This document shows positions 27,333 through 36,239 of a stretch of DNA of 64,000 bases, in pieces. Positions within the stretch are counted from its first letter, which is position 1; each line of letters begins with the position of its first letter. The stretch comes from Dyadobacter sp. CY326 (GTDB taxonomy: Bacteria > Bacteroidota > Bacteroidia > Cytophagales > Spirosomataceae), in contig NZ_JAJUXI010000006.1 in NCBI RefSeq assembly GCF_021390515.1, positions 124,001-188,000 on the forward strand, in the 5' to 3' direction. Below the pieces are notes generated by a model that was given only the letters and a program-made list of their open reading frames with translations, searched no databases and had not been told where the DNA came from. Both the position numbers and the translations under genes were made by a program.

Positions 27333-28718
27333 ATGAAAAAGTGGTTTCAACTGCTTCGTCAGGCTGTTCGCGGCTCCGAAGAAAGTTTTACCGAAGGAAG
27401 CATCAACCGTGCCATATTCCTGCTTTCCGTCCCTATGATCCTCGAAATGGTCATGGAGTCCCTTTTTGCCGTCGTTGACATTTTTTTCGTTTCCAAAGTA
27501 AGCACAGAGGCCGTTGCCGTTGTCGGGCTTACCGAGTCTGTTATTACATTGGTCTATTCCGTTGCCATTGGATTGAGCACGGCTGCAACAGCGACCATTG
27601 CCCGTCGCATTGGTGAAGGAAATCCTGCACAAGCAAGGCACGCCGTTGGACAAGTTATCGTCATTTCACTGGCTGTTTCTGCGGTCACGGCAACCGTGGG
27701 GACATGGTTTGCAGGAGACATTTTAAGGATTATGGGTGCTGATCCTAAGGTCATTGCGATCGGGACAGACTTTGCAAGGATACAATTTTTGAGCAGTCCG
27801 GTTGTAATTTTGCTTTATTCTCTGAGCGGTGCATTACGCGGAGCCGGTTCGGCTGCCACAGCCATGAGGTCATTGATTGTTGCCAATGGTTTAAACATGA
27901 TTTTAGGACCAATTCTAATCTTTGGACTTGGACCATTTCCTGAGCTTGGTGTCACCGGCGCGGCTTTGGCAACAGCATTAGGACGTTCAATCGGGGTTAT
28001 TTACCAACTTTACTCACTGACCTGGGCCAAGAAATCCCTGGGTTTGCTGTGGGCGGATCTTCGTCCCAATCCGGAAACGATTGCGACAATTGTAAAAGTG
28101 GCAACTGGCGGCACCGTCCAGTTCTTGATCGGATCGGCAAGCTGGATCTTCTTGACGCGGATTTTGTCGGAGTTTGGCAGTGACGTTGTTGCTGGTTACA
28201 CCATTGCAATTCGTGTGATCATGTTCACATTGCTTCCGGCCTGGGGCCTGGCAAATGCCGCTGCAACGCTCGTAGGGCAGAATTTGGGAGCCGGCAAACC
28301 TGATCGTGCTGAAAAATCCGTTTGGAAATGTGCATCTTATAATCTCATTTTCCTTGTTGGCCTGGCGGTTTTCATGTTTATCGGCGCAGAGCAACTAATC
28401 GGGTTATTTAGCCCGAATCCTCAGGTTATTGCCACGGGCAAAATGGCCTTGCGGGTACTCTGCCTCGGTTACGGCGCTTATGCATATGGAATGGTCGTTA
28501 TCCAGTCGCTTAATGGGGCGGGGGATACGAAAACCCCGACTGTTTTAAATTTGGTCTGCTTTTGGGCAATCGAAATTCCATTTGCGTATGTGGTTGCCGT
28601 TATGCTTAATCTGGGGCCGATCGGTGTTTTCGCATCCGTTCCATTTGCAGAAACAATTCTTGCTGTGCTCGGGATCTGGCGGTTCAGACTGGGGCGCTGG
28701 AAGTTGGTAAAAGTGTGA
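27333..28718 (+). CDS. MATE family multidrug/cation efflux transporter
   Basis: A 461-residue inner-membrane antiporter with about 12 hydrophobic segments in two homologous halves. The first half begins SINRAIFLLSVPMILEMVMESLF, and the segment AVAVVGLTESV follows; the second half has TLVGQNLGAGKPDRAE. These are standard MATE features for Na+ or H+ driven export of drugs or metabolites. It is transcribed alone. Confidence 0.93.
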   Translation: MKKWFQLLRQAVRGSEESFTEGSINRAIFLLSVPMILEMVMESLFAVVDIFFVSKVSTEAVAVVGLTESVITLVYSVAIGLSTAATATIARRIGEGNPAQARHAVGQVIVISLAVSAVTATVGTWFAGDILRIMGADPKVIAIGTDFARIQFLSSPVVILLYSLSGALRGAGSAATAMRSLIVANGLNMILGPILIFGLGPFPELGVTGAALATALGRSIGVIYQLYSLTWAKKSLGLLWADLRPNPETIATIVKVATGGTVQFLIGSASWIFLTRILSEFGSDVVAGYTIAIRVIMFTLLPAWGLANAAATLVGQNLGAGKPDRAEKSVWKCASYNLIFLVGLAVFMFIGAEQLIGLFSPNPQVIATGKMALRVLCLGYGAYAYGMVVIQSLNGAGDTKTPTVLNLVCFWAIEIPFAYVVAVMLNLGPIGVFASVPFAETILAVLGIWRFRLGRWKLVKV

Positions 28719-28726
28719 TGGAAAAG

Positions 28727-28752
28727 TCAGGGATGACGCCGGTCATCCCTGA
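28727..28752 (+). terminator. Hairpin after the MATE gene
   Basis: TCAGGGATGAC (28727-28737), loop GCCG, and the exact complement (28742-28752). The stem is strong but lacks a T run, so it may be a repeat-type hairpin rather than a classical terminator. Confidence 0.55.
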
Positions 28753-28815
28753 TAACCGGAAACAAAAGCGAGGCTGTTTTGGTTAACTTCGCAACATTAC
28801 TTCAAATTATCCTTC

Positions 28816-30207
28816 ATGAAAATAGAACAAATATACACCGGCTGTCTGGCCCAGGGAGCCTATTTCATAGTTTCTAACGGCGAAGCGGCGGTCATTGATC
28901 CTTTGCGCGAAGTGGCGCCTTACATTCAAAAGGCTGAGAAGGTTGGCGCAAAGATCAAGTTTGTATTTGAGACCCATTTTCACGCCGATTTCGTTTCTGG
29001 TCACCTCGATCTGGCGGAGAAAACCGGAGCAGAAATTGTTTACGGGCCCAATGCCAATCCTGCTTTCAAGGCACACATTGCTGCTGATAATGAGGAGTTT
29101 CAGTTAGGCGAGATTACAATTAAAGCATTGCACACACCGGGTCACACACTGGAATCCACGAGTTATTTATTATTTGATAAAAACAAAAAACCGACTGCAC
29201 TTTTCAGCGGCGACACGCTTTTCATTGGCGATGTGGGCCGTCCGGATCTCGCCCAGAAAGGTGATTTGACGATGGACGATCTTGCCGGAATGTTGTATGA
29301 GAGCTTGCGTTCGAAGATTATGACATTGCCTGATGACATCATTGTTTATCCGGCGCATGGTGCTGGATCTGCTTGCGGAAAAAATATGAGCAAGGAAACT
29401 TCTGACACGCTGGGCAACCAAAAGCGCTTCAATTATGCTTTAAGGGCAGATATGACCAAGGAGGAATTCATCAGTGAAGTAACCGCCGGCTTGCCCGAAC
29501 CGCCCAAATATTTTCCTGAAAATGTAAAAATGAACCGCGACGGTTACGAAAGCATTGACGATGTGCTCGAACGCGGCGACCAGGCTTTGTTTGCCGAGGC
29601 GTTTGAAGCGAAAGCGAATAACACCGGAGCGCTCATTTTGGACACGCGAAAACCGGAGGATTTTGCGAAAGGATTCATTCCCAATTCCATCAACATTGGC
29701 ATCGAAGGCGGTTTTGCTCCCTGGGTGGGCGCATTAATTCCGGATCTGAAACAAAATCTGCTGATCGTGACTGAGCCAGGCAAAGAAGAGGAAGTTGTAA
29801 CACGTTTGGCAAGAGTGGGTTATGATCACACCATTGGCTTTTTGAATGGCGGTTTCGAGGCTTGGGTTAAATCGGGAAAAGAAATTGATTCGGTTGAAAA
29901 TCTTTCCGCCGACGATTTTGCAAACATTTATACAAATGAAAATCCGGAAGTGATCGACGTTCGCAAACCCGATGAATTTGCTTCCGGTCACATCGAAAGA
30001 GCCAAAAATCTGCCGTTGGATTACATTAATGACCTCATGGCTGAATTTCCTAAGAATAAAACGCTTTACGTGCATTGCGCCGGAGGTTATCGCTCCATGA
30101 TTGCAGCCTCCATCCTAAAATCCCGCGGCATCGACAACGTCATCAACATCAAAGGCGGCTTCAACGCCGTCATCAAAACGAATGTGCCTGTAATGCAGGA
30201 GGTTTAG
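28816..30207 (+). CDS. MBL-fold persulfide dioxygenase-like protein with two rhodanese domains
   Basis: A 463-residue cytoplasmic protein of the persulfide dioxygenase/CstB type, which oxidises glutathione-like or low-molecular persulfides and passes sulfur through rhodanese domains. The metallo-beta-lactamase domain (about 1-240) has ETHFHADFVSGH, HTPGHTLES and FSGDTLFIGDVGRPDL. The first rhodanese domain (about 265-355) lacks the active Cys; its loop reads VTEPGKEEE. The second has YVHCAGGYRS with Cys421. The two following genes encode sulfur-compound transporter halves, so a sulfide/thiosulfate handling locus is likely. Confidence 0.9.
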   Translation: MKIEQIYTGCLAQGAYFIVSNGEAAVIDPLREVAPYIQKAEKVGAKIKFVFETHFHADFVSGHLDLAEKTGAEIVYGPNANPAFKAHIAADNEEFQLGEITIKALHTPGHTLESTSYLLFDKNKKPTALFSGDTLFIGDVGRPDLAQKGDLTMDDLAGMLYESLRSKIMTLPDDIIVYPAHGAGSACGKNMSKETSDTLGNQKRFNYALRADMTKEEFISEVTAGLPEPPKYFPENVKMNRDGYESIDDVLERGDQALFAEAFEAKANNTGALILDTRKPEDFAKGFIPNSINIGIEGGFAPWVGALIPDLKQNLLIVTEPGKEEEVVTRLARVGYDHTIGFLNGGFEAWVKSGKEIDSVENLSADDFANIYTNENPEVIDVRKPDEFASGHIERAKNLPLDYINDLMAEFPKNKTLYVHCAGGYRSMIAASILKSRGIDNVINIKGGFNAVIKTNVPVMQEV

Positions 30208-30289
30208 ATTTAAACACAATTGATCAAGTGAACTTTTCAACAACTTTACACGATTAATGCTTTGTAATCTATTTAATCTATAATGTTAT

Positions 30290-30865
30290 ATGGATGTCCT
30301 TGAAATAATTCGTAAACCCTGGCCCTGGTTTATTGCGGGGCCTTTGATTGGGTTGACTGTGCCGGCTTTGTTGTTGCTGGGGAATAAGTCTTTTGGGATT
30401 TCTTCTTCGTTGCGTCACATTTGCGCGGCGGTGATTCCGGCAAATATTTCTTTCTTTAAATATGATTGGAAAAAAGGGATCTGGAATTTATTCTTCGTGA
30501 CCGGAATTATCATTGGCGGTTTTATAGCCGGAATTTATCTTGCAAATCCCGACGAAATTGTAGTCGCTGATGCAACACAACAAACATTGCGCGGACTTGG
30601 GTTGACCGATTTTTCCGGTTTAATGCCAAAAGAAATTTTCAGCGCCGCCAACATTCTTTCGCTCAAAGGTCTCATTTTCCTTGTTCTTGGAGGTTTTCTG
30701 GTTGGTTTCGGAACGCGCTATGCGGGCGGATGCACGTCGGGACATTCAATTACAGGCTTAGCGACATTGCAATGGCCCTCGCTCGTTGCAACAATGTGTT
30801 TCATGATTGGCGGCCTGATTTGCACACACTGGATTTTGCCATTTCTTTTCACATTGGTTCTTTAA
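30290..30865 (+). CDS. YeeE/YedE family transporter, first half
   Basis: A 191-residue membrane protein with about five hydrophobic segments. The motif GFGTRYAGGCTSGHSITGLATLQWPS is the YeeE/YedE signature (residues split here around the conserved Cys of GGCTSGH). Related proteins import thiosulfate. It begins 82 bases after the rhodanese gene and 7 bases before its partner, so they probably form one operon and a two-subunit transporter. Confidence 0.88.
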   Translation: MDVLEIIRKPWPWFIAGPLIGLTVPALLLLGNKSFGISSSLRHICAAVIPANISFFKYDWKKGIWNLFFVTGIIIGGFIAGIYLANPDEIVVADATQQTLRGLGLTDFSGLMPKEIFSAANILSLKGLIFLVLGGFLVGFGTRYAGGCTSGHSITGLATLQWPSLVATMCFMIGGLICTHWILPFLFTLVL

Positions 30866-30872
30866 TTGAGAT

Positions 30873-31370
30873 ATGGAAAAGTCAGAAAATACACTTGCCG
30901 CCGAGCTTTTGGAAGAAGACAAGGACGGCAGCAACACGCAAAAGTCAACAGAAGGCTTCACCGCAAACTTCAAATATCTGATCATCGGCGTGCTTTTCGG
31001 GATTGTTTTTGTGAAAGCAGAAATCGTTTCCTGGTTCAGAATTCAGGAAATGTTCCGTTTTGATTCATTTCACATGTATGGCGTAATCGGCTCTGCGGTG
31101 ATTGTAGGCCTTATTTCGGTTCAGTTAATCAAGCGATTGAACATTAAAACCACTTCCGGTGAGGAAATCGTTATTCCGGACAAGACGTTCAGCAAAGGCC
31201 AAATTTACGGCGGACTGCTATTTGGAGTCGGTTGGGCAATTACCGGCGCTTGCCCTGGACCGTTGTTCGCGCAGATCGGAGCCGGTTATCTGGGCGTGAT
31301 CATTACATTGCTCAGCGCCATTGCCGGCACCTGGACTTATGGTTTGTTGAGGCCAAAACTGCCTCATTGA
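30873..31370 (+). CDS. YeeE/YedE family transporter, second half (DUF6691 type)
   Basis: A 165-residue membrane protein complementary to the preceding one. An acidic N-terminal tail of about 40 residues is followed by four hydrophobic segments. The motif GWAITGACPGPLFAQIGAG has the second conserved Cys of the YeeE/YedE fold. Its stop TGA abuts the stop TCA (minus strand) of the methyltransferase gene with no spacer (TGATCA, 31368-31373). Confidence 0.88.
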   Translation: MEKSENTLAAELLEEDKDGSNTQKSTEGFTANFKYLIIGVLFGIVFVKAEIVSWFRIQEMFRFDSFHMYGVIGSAVIVGLISVQLIKRLNIKTTSGEEIVIPDKTFSKGQIYGGLLFGVGWAITGACPGPLFAQIGAGYLGVIITLLSAIAGTWTYGLLRPKLPH

Positions 31371-32114
31371 TCACAGTTTACGAGCAGCCAGGTAAAGCTG
31401 TTCATCACCCAATGTGAACGGATCGGCTTCAAGATTTCCGAATGTTCCGACAACTTCGAGTCCGGCAACTTCAAACATATAAGTGATTTCCGAAAGCGTA
31501 TAAATATGCTGACGCACCGTATGCGTCACTTTTTCCGAGCCTGAGATGAATGTCTGTTCCGCTTCAATGTAACCGGCTTCGGCACGATAATCGTTTTCAG
31601 CAAGATAAATGATGTCGTCTTTGACAGGCATCCAGTTTCGTGTTTGGAAATTTGGTAAGATGCTCTCAGCCAGATTTTCGGTATGAATTACGATATGACC
31701 GCCTGATTTGACAGCATTGGCCATTTTTGAAATAAATCGCTGCATATCCGACCTCGGGAAAAAACTGAAACTATTGCCCACACAATATGCGGCATCAAAA
31801 GTCTTTTCTTCAAAATCACATTGCAAAACATCTTCGCAAATCACCTGCAACGGCAACTTCTGCTTTTTTGAAATCGCCTCTAATTCATCACAATATTCAG
31901 CGGAAATGTCAACACAAGTCAGTTTGCAGCCAGCTTCTGCAAGCGGAACCGCATGACGCCCATATCCCGAAAGCAAGTCCAAAACCTTGCTCCCTGCTTC
32001 AATTTCAAGCACATCGCGGAGAAAATCCACTTCAAAATCAGTGTATTCTTCGTCTTGATGCAGTTTCCAGGCGCGTTGCGGAAGTCCTTTGAAATATGAA
32101 TGATACCAAGCCAC
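31371..32114 (-). CDS. Class I SAM-dependent methyltransferase
   Basis: A 247-residue methyltransferase. The SAM-binding region reads VLDLLSGYGRHAVPLAEAG (motif I) and TCVDISAEY (motif II); the post-motif FDAAYCVGNSFSFF and a HIVIHTEN strand complete the fold. The acceptor cannot be deduced from sequence or neighbours. The ATG at 32114 gives the typical AWYHSYF start of this Bacteroidota family. Confidence 0.85.
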   Translation of the reverse strand: MAWYHSYFKGLPQRAWKLHQDEEYTDFEVDFLRDVLEIEAGSKVLDLLSGYGRHAVPLAEAGCKLTCVDISAEYCDELEAISKKQKLPLQVICEDVLQCDFEEKTFDAAYCVGNSFSFFPRSDMQRFISKMANAVKSGGHIVIHTENLAESILPNFQTRNWMPVKDDIIYLAENDYRAEAGYIEAEQTFISGSEKVTHTVRQHIYTLSEITYMFEVAGLEVVGTFGNLEADPFTLGDEQLYLAARKL

Positions 32115-32146
32115 AAGAGGAGTGATTTAATGAGCCGCAAAACTAC

Positions 32147-32176
32147 AAAAAAAGCCGCCAGATGAATGGCGGCTTT
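32147..32176 (-). terminator. Terminator of the metal-locus transcript (minus strand)
   Basis: On the minus strand AAAGCCGCC, an eight-base loop and GGCGGCTTT are followed by a T run (plus-strand A residues 32147-32153). Confidence 0.85.
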
Positions 32177-32207
32177 GAACTAATAAACTTTTCAGCCTAA
32201 TAAAATG

Positions 32208-32549
32208 CTAATGTGCGGCGGCCGTTTTACGACAGCAACTTGGCAACTTGTCATGCGCTTTTTGGTTCGCCGGCTGGTCATCCGCATCATAGCCAGAGTT
32301 CATAATGGTGGCTTTAATGGCTTCCGGAGTGGTTTTGTTCGGGTTGTATTTAACCGTAACCACTTTGTCTTTCAAATCCAGATTAGACTCTTTTACGCCT
32401 TTTGACAGTCCCAGGTTGCGTTCAATGCGCGCTTTGCACATTTCGCAAATTGCCGAAGTTTTGATTTTAATTTCCTTGTCTCCTTCGGCCTGAGCAATGT
32501 TGAGCCCGATAAAAAAGACGGTTAATATGGTTAAAATGGTCGTTCTCAT
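32208..32549 (-). CDS. Exported heavy-metal-associated (HMA) domain protein
   Basis: A 113-residue protein with a signal peptide (TILTILTVFFIGLNIAQA) and an HMA fold whose metal loop is AICEMCKAR (Cys35, Cys38). It probably binds Cu(I) or a similar ion in the periplasm. A second Cys pair (SCC) and a terminal His extend the C-terminus. An in-frame start at 32690 would add 47 residues that are antisense-like; the ATG at 32549 is at the signal peptide. Last gene of the metal operon. Confidence 0.87.
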   Translation of the reverse strand: MRTTILTILTVFFIGLNIAQAEGDKEIKIKTSAICEMCKARIERNLGLSKGVKESNLDLKDKVVTVKYNPNKTTPEAIKATIMNSGYDADDQPANQKAHDKLPSCCRKTAAAH

Positions 32550-32569
32550 GATTTCTATTGGTTGAATAA

Positions 32570-32806
32570 TTAATGATTGTGTGCAGCAGAATCCGTTTCT
32601 GCCATGGCAACTTCTTGTAAATCCATTTTGCAGACAGGACATTTGCCCGCGTGTGCATAGGTTTTTTCGCCTTCGCATTGCATCGGGCAAGCATATGTTT
32701 TTGCAGCTGACACTTTGGTTTCGGTCGATGCATGCTCAGCTTTGTCGTCTTTCGCTGCGCAAGCCATAAAAACAAACATCAGCGACGCACATAGGACATT
32801 TTTCAT
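32570..32806 (-). CDS. Heavy-metal-binding domain lipoprotein
   Basis: A 78-residue lipoprotein (lipobox VFMACA, Cys16). The mature part carries YACPMQCEGEKTYAHAGKCP then VCKMDL, the short Cys-rich HMBD fold that also occurs as a domain in copper exporters. His-rich end (AAHNH). It sits 29 bases after the AraC-type regulator gene and 20 bases before the HMA gene, so it is part of the same operon. Likely a periplasmic metal buffer. Confidence 0.85.
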   Translation of the reverse strand: MKNVLCASLMFVFMACAAKDDKAEHASTETKVSAAKTYACPMQCEGEKTYAHAGKCPVCKMDLQEVAMAETDSAAHNH

Positions 32807-32835
32807 GGTTATTGAAGGTTTTGTTTAATGTCAAA

Positions 32836-33405
32836 TTATTGCCCGACTTTGTCAAGCGTTATCCTTGCCAACTTGCTTTTTTTGAATTCACCGGGCGTCA
32901 TTCCGGTCACTTTTTTGAACTGATTGCTCAAATGCGCCGTGCTGCTGTAAGACAATCGCCAGGCCATTTCGCTCAATGTCAGCTCGTCATAGGAAAGCCA
33001 CTCTTTCACTTTCTCAGTTTTCTGTGCAATGATATATTGTTCAATGGTTTGTCCTGTTTCGGTTGAAAAAAGGTTGCTCAAATACGAATATTCGTAACCG
33101 ATTTTGTCAGACAAATAATCTGAAAAGTTTTGCTGCGCAGGCTTATGACCTTTCAAATATTGCACTTCCTCAATGATAAGCGTTTTAATATGCTCAACAA
33201 TCGCAAGCCGACGGTCGTCCAGCAAGTCGAACCCATTGACTTCCAATGCTTTCTTCACTGACATTAACTGCTCAGGATCAATGTTTTGTGCCGTTTCAAC
33301 TTCTCCCAATTCAACGGATGTCAATGTTATGCCGAGCTTTTCGAGCTCTTCCCGAACCACGCGTTTACAACGGTCGCAAACCATGTTTTTTATATGCAAT
33401 TTCAT
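32836..33405 (-). CDS. HMA-AraC fusion transcriptional regulator
   Basis: A 189-residue regulator. The N-terminal 70 residues are an HMA-like fold with the metal loop MVCDRCKR (Cys10, Cys13); the C-terminal 100 residues are an AraC-type double HTH with LSEMAWRLSYSSTAHLSNQFKK and TGMTPGEFKKSK. The arrangement suggests that metal or redox state at the CxxC controls DNA binding. It lies 12 bases after the TonB receptor gene and probably regulates this operon. The usual AraC ligand-binding cupin is absent. Confidence 0.87.
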   Translation of the reverse strand: MKLHIKNMVCDRCKRVVREELEKLGITLTSVELGEVETAQNIDPEQLMSVKKALEVNGFDLLDDRRLAIVEHIKTLIIEEVQYLKGHKPAQQNFSDYLSDKIGYEYSYLSNLFSTETGQTIEQYIIAQKTEKVKEWLSYDELTLSEMAWRLSYSSTAHLSNQFKKVTGMTPGEFKKSKLARITLDKVGQ

Positions 33406-33417
33406 AAGGCGCCCTGA

Positions 33418-35643
33418 TTATCTAACTATTTTATAACGTATTCCGGCGTAAATCATTCGCCCAACCACCGGTCCCCACGCCATTCCTGTGTCAAAATTTT
33501 CTCCAAAAGGATCATTAGCGCCCATAATTGGATTCTTTTGTCTGAAATTAGCCAGATTTTCGCCTCCTAAATAAACATCCCATTTCGGAAAAGTGCGGGT
33601 AACCTGTGCATTCAAATTGTAAAACGAGGGCGACATGGTCGAGGCCGCATTGTCCGGAATGTGATGATCCGCAACGTGACCCATGTACGGAATGCGCTTT
33701 TTCCCGTTCCATTGCACCGTCGCATCAAACTTCCATTTATCATAAGGCAGCGCATAGCCAGCATTGAAGAGCACGCGGTCGCGGCTAACCATCATTCTCG
33801 GCAACAACACATTTTCGTCATACACATTCCGAATGGACTGTTTTACGTCAAAAAGTCGGTAAGCAATTTTGAATTCCAGGCGTTTGACCGGGGTTAAATT
33901 CGCCTCAGCCTGAAAACTGTTGGCATAAGCCTTGCCTTCCAAATTGTAAAAACGAATATAACGCGGGTCCTCCAAGTCAGCAACAAGCTGATTATCAAAG
34001 TTTGTTCGGTAAAAATCGACAATCAGATTGCCATTCATTTCGCCCAGCTTAAATTCCTGCGTTAAGCTCGCGCCGTAATTCCACGAAACTTCCGGACGAA
34101 TGCTTTCCCGAAATTGCACAGCCCGCGAGCTAACCAGATTTCCGTAATATTCAGCCAATGAATTTGACACCCGAAAACCTTTTCCGGCCGAAGCTCTGAG
34201 CGTGGTCTGATCCGTCAAGTTGTATTTGAGGTGCAAGCGCGGCGTCCATTGCGTTCCATACAAGTTATGAAAATCAACGCGACCGCCCGCAACAAGCACA
34301 AACTTGTCCAGATTGTTATAAGTGTATTCAAAAAATGCTCCCGGAACCGACTCGTTTCTGGTCAATACAATGTCTTTATATCGCTCATTATAATTGTCGA
34401 GCAGGTAACTCAAACCGGTTTTATATGAATGGTTCGTGTTGCCAATGATCGATTGATAAATCAGATTTGAGTAAAGTGTTTTTTGCGTTCCGTCATAATT
34501 ATTCAGGCCAAAATAGGACTTGGAATCATGCAATGAAGCATTTAAGATAAAACCCAATCCTTTGTAAGGCTTATCGGGAAAGAGCCTTGCGATCTTTGAA
34601 AAGAACTCATAGCGGTTCACCTTCGCACCGAAGCCATAATCTTGCGTGGTGCCTTTCATTTCCTTTTCAAAGCCAGTCTGACCGCCTAACCGGTCTTCAT
34701 ACAAAGCTTTCACGCCAAACTGCGCCATAACCTTTTCACTTTGATATTTCCAGCGATTCACCACATTGTATTGCGTGTAAAGCGGCATATCCAGAAACCC
34801 GTCACCGTTTTTGTCAACGCGATTGCGCAATGTGCTCGCATGTGTAAGCAAGCCCGTGCTCCATTTTTCGTTCAACTGCGTTGCCAAATTAAGATTCACT
34901 TCTGCGCGCCCAAAATTGTTGAGATAAGTGTTTAAATAAAGTTTTTCGCGCGTGTCCGGTTTTTGCAATTCTACATTGATTTGCCCGGTCATGGACTCAT
35001 AACCATTCACAACTGAGCCCGCACCCTTGCCCACATCAATCGATTGAATCCAGGTTCCGGGCACAAAATTCAGCCCGAAAGTTGACGCCAATCCGCGGAT
35101 AGAAGGGATGTTTTCAATGTTGGTTTGAATGTATGTTCCGTTCAATCCGAGCATTTGAATTTGCTTGGAACCCGTCACTGCATCGCTATATGAAACGGAC
35201 ACGGAAGCATTCGTCTCGAAACTTTCGGATAAGTTACAGCAGGCCGCTTTCGCCAATGCGCGGGTTGTTATGATCTCAGTTTGGTGTGGCGAAAGTCTGT
35301 CGATAGTCGAAGTGTTACCGCGAACAGTAACTTCATTTAACGTCTGATCGCTTCGCATAACCACTTGAAGATCACTTTCCGAGCCGATTTTAATGGTGTC
35401 GTTGCGAAAGCCAACGAAGCTGAAAACGAGCAAATTCGATTGTGTAACGCGCGGGATGCTGAACCGCCCGCTGGTGTCAGTGGATGTTGCCTGCGTCGTG
35501 CCGGACCAGTAAACATTGGCACCTGTAATGGGTTTCAAGTCCTTGCTGTCGGCCACTTGCTCATTAACCGAGCCGGTTATACGTTGTGCGAAAAGAGGGG
35601 AGGAGATGAGAAGAAAAATTCCTCCTGCCAGATATTTGATCAT
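33418..35643 (-). CDS. TonB-dependent receptor, putative metal type
   Basis: A 741-residue outer-membrane transporter. It has a signal peptide, a carboxypeptidase-like regulatory domain (about 20-105), then a plug starting LSPHQTEIITTRALAKAACC, with a Cys-Cys pair, and GYESMTGQINVELQKPD; the barrel ends GMAWGPVVGRMIYAGIRYKIVR. No SusD partner is present, so it is not a SusC. Encoded among HMA proteins and a metal-type regulator, it most likely imports copper or another metal chelate. This is inferred from context. Confidence 0.88.
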   Translation of the reverse strand: MIKYLAGGIFLLISSPLFAQRITGSVNEQVADSKDLKPITGANVYWSGTTQATSTDTSGRFSIPRVTQSNLLVFSFVGFRNDTIKIGSESDLQVVMRSDQTLNEVTVRGNTSTIDRLSPHQTEIITTRALAKAACCNLSESFETNASVSVSYSDAVTGSKQIQMLGLNGTYIQTNIENIPSIRGLASTFGLNFVPGTWIQSIDVGKGAGSVVNGYESMTGQINVELQKPDTREKLYLNTYLNNFGRAEVNLNLATQLNEKWSTGLLTHASTLRNRVDKNGDGFLDMPLYTQYNVVNRWKYQSEKVMAQFGVKALYEDRLGGQTGFEKEMKGTTQDYGFGAKVNRYEFFSKIARLFPDKPYKGLGFILNASLHDSKSYFGLNNYDGTQKTLYSNLIYQSIIGNTNHSYKTGLSYLLDNYNERYKDIVLTRNESVPGAFFEYTYNNLDKFVLVAGGRVDFHNLYGTQWTPRLHLKYNLTDQTTLRASAGKGFRVSNSLAEYYGNLVSSRAVQFRESIRPEVSWNYGASLTQEFKLGEMNGNLIVDFYRTNFDNQLVADLEDPRYIRFYNLEGKAYANSFQAEANLTPVKRLEFKIAYRLFDVKQSIRNVYDENVLLPRMMVSRDRVLFNAGYALPYDKWKFDATVQWNGKKRIPYMGHVADHHIPDNAASTMSPSFYNLNAQVTRTFPKWDVYLGGENLANFRQKNPIMGANDPFGENFDTGMAWGPVVGRMIYAGIRYKIVR

Positions 35644-35731
35644 GATTGCATTGATTCATTGATAACAGAAAAGATGTCGTGCATTGCTTTGAAGCAAAAT
35701 TTTTGCACCTAACCAGTTGAAAATCAATGAA

Positions 35732-36196
35732 TCATATTAAGTATGACTGCAATTGGCAGCGCATACTTTTCCCATGAAGACGAGAAGAAAAGGAAATGTC
35801 GGGATATGGAGGCTTGTAAGCCGGAATTGTATTTTTGTATAAATCAAAAAAAGCAGAAGGCTGGGGAAGCAGATGGTCATTGTTCCAAACCTTCAATAAT
35901 TTGACAATTTGCTGCGCATTGGAAGTCGTAACTTCTAGCTTTTCAAATGATTGGGTCTCTTTACAGCAATCCGTTTTTTTGAAAAAAGTGCCTTTTGCTT
36001 CGTTCAGCTTTTTACTTTTAGCGCAGCACGAAGAGGCCGATTTTTCTTTTAACGAATCCTGTTTTAAATCCGCAACAACCTGAACTGACTTGCCACGCAC
36101 GAGGCATTCATGCTCAATAAAGGCAAAACCCGTGCTGCTCATCAGGACCAGGAAGGCCATGAAAACAGTGATCGATCGGTGTAAGTTGCTTTTCAT
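35732..36196 (-). CDS. HYC_CC_PP-type Cys-rich exported protein
   Basis: A 154-residue exported protein with a leader (SITVFMAFLVLMSSTGFAF). It has the motif order His-x-Cys (HEC), CC (SSCC), CC (DCC) and PP (YKPPYPDI), characteristic of a Bacteroidota family usually found beside metal TonB receptors and HMA proteins. Cys and His suggest metal binding. The biochemical role is not known. It lies just upstream of the TonB receptor gene. Confidence 0.8.
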   Translation of the reverse strand: MKSNLHRSITVFMAFLVLMSSTGFAFIEHECLVRGKSVQVVADLKQDSLKEKSASSCCAKSKKLNEAKGTFFKKTDCCKETQSFEKLEVTTSNAQQIVKLLKVWNNDHLLPQPSAFFDLYKNTIPAYKPPYPDISFSSRLHGKSMRCQLQSYLI

Positions 36197-36224
36197 TGTG
36201 CGTAGTAAGTCAGCTTATATAAGT

Positions 36225-36232
36225 CAAATATA
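36225..36232 (-). promoter_or_regulatory. Candidate -7 element for the HYC_CC_PP/TonB receptor transcript
   Basis: On the minus strand TATATTTG lies 29 bases before the HYC_CC_PP start and matches TAnnTTTG. I do not see a good -33 TTTG, so this could be an activated promoter (for example by the HMA-AraC regulator). Confidence 0.4.
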
Positions 36233-36239
36233 TCAGTTT

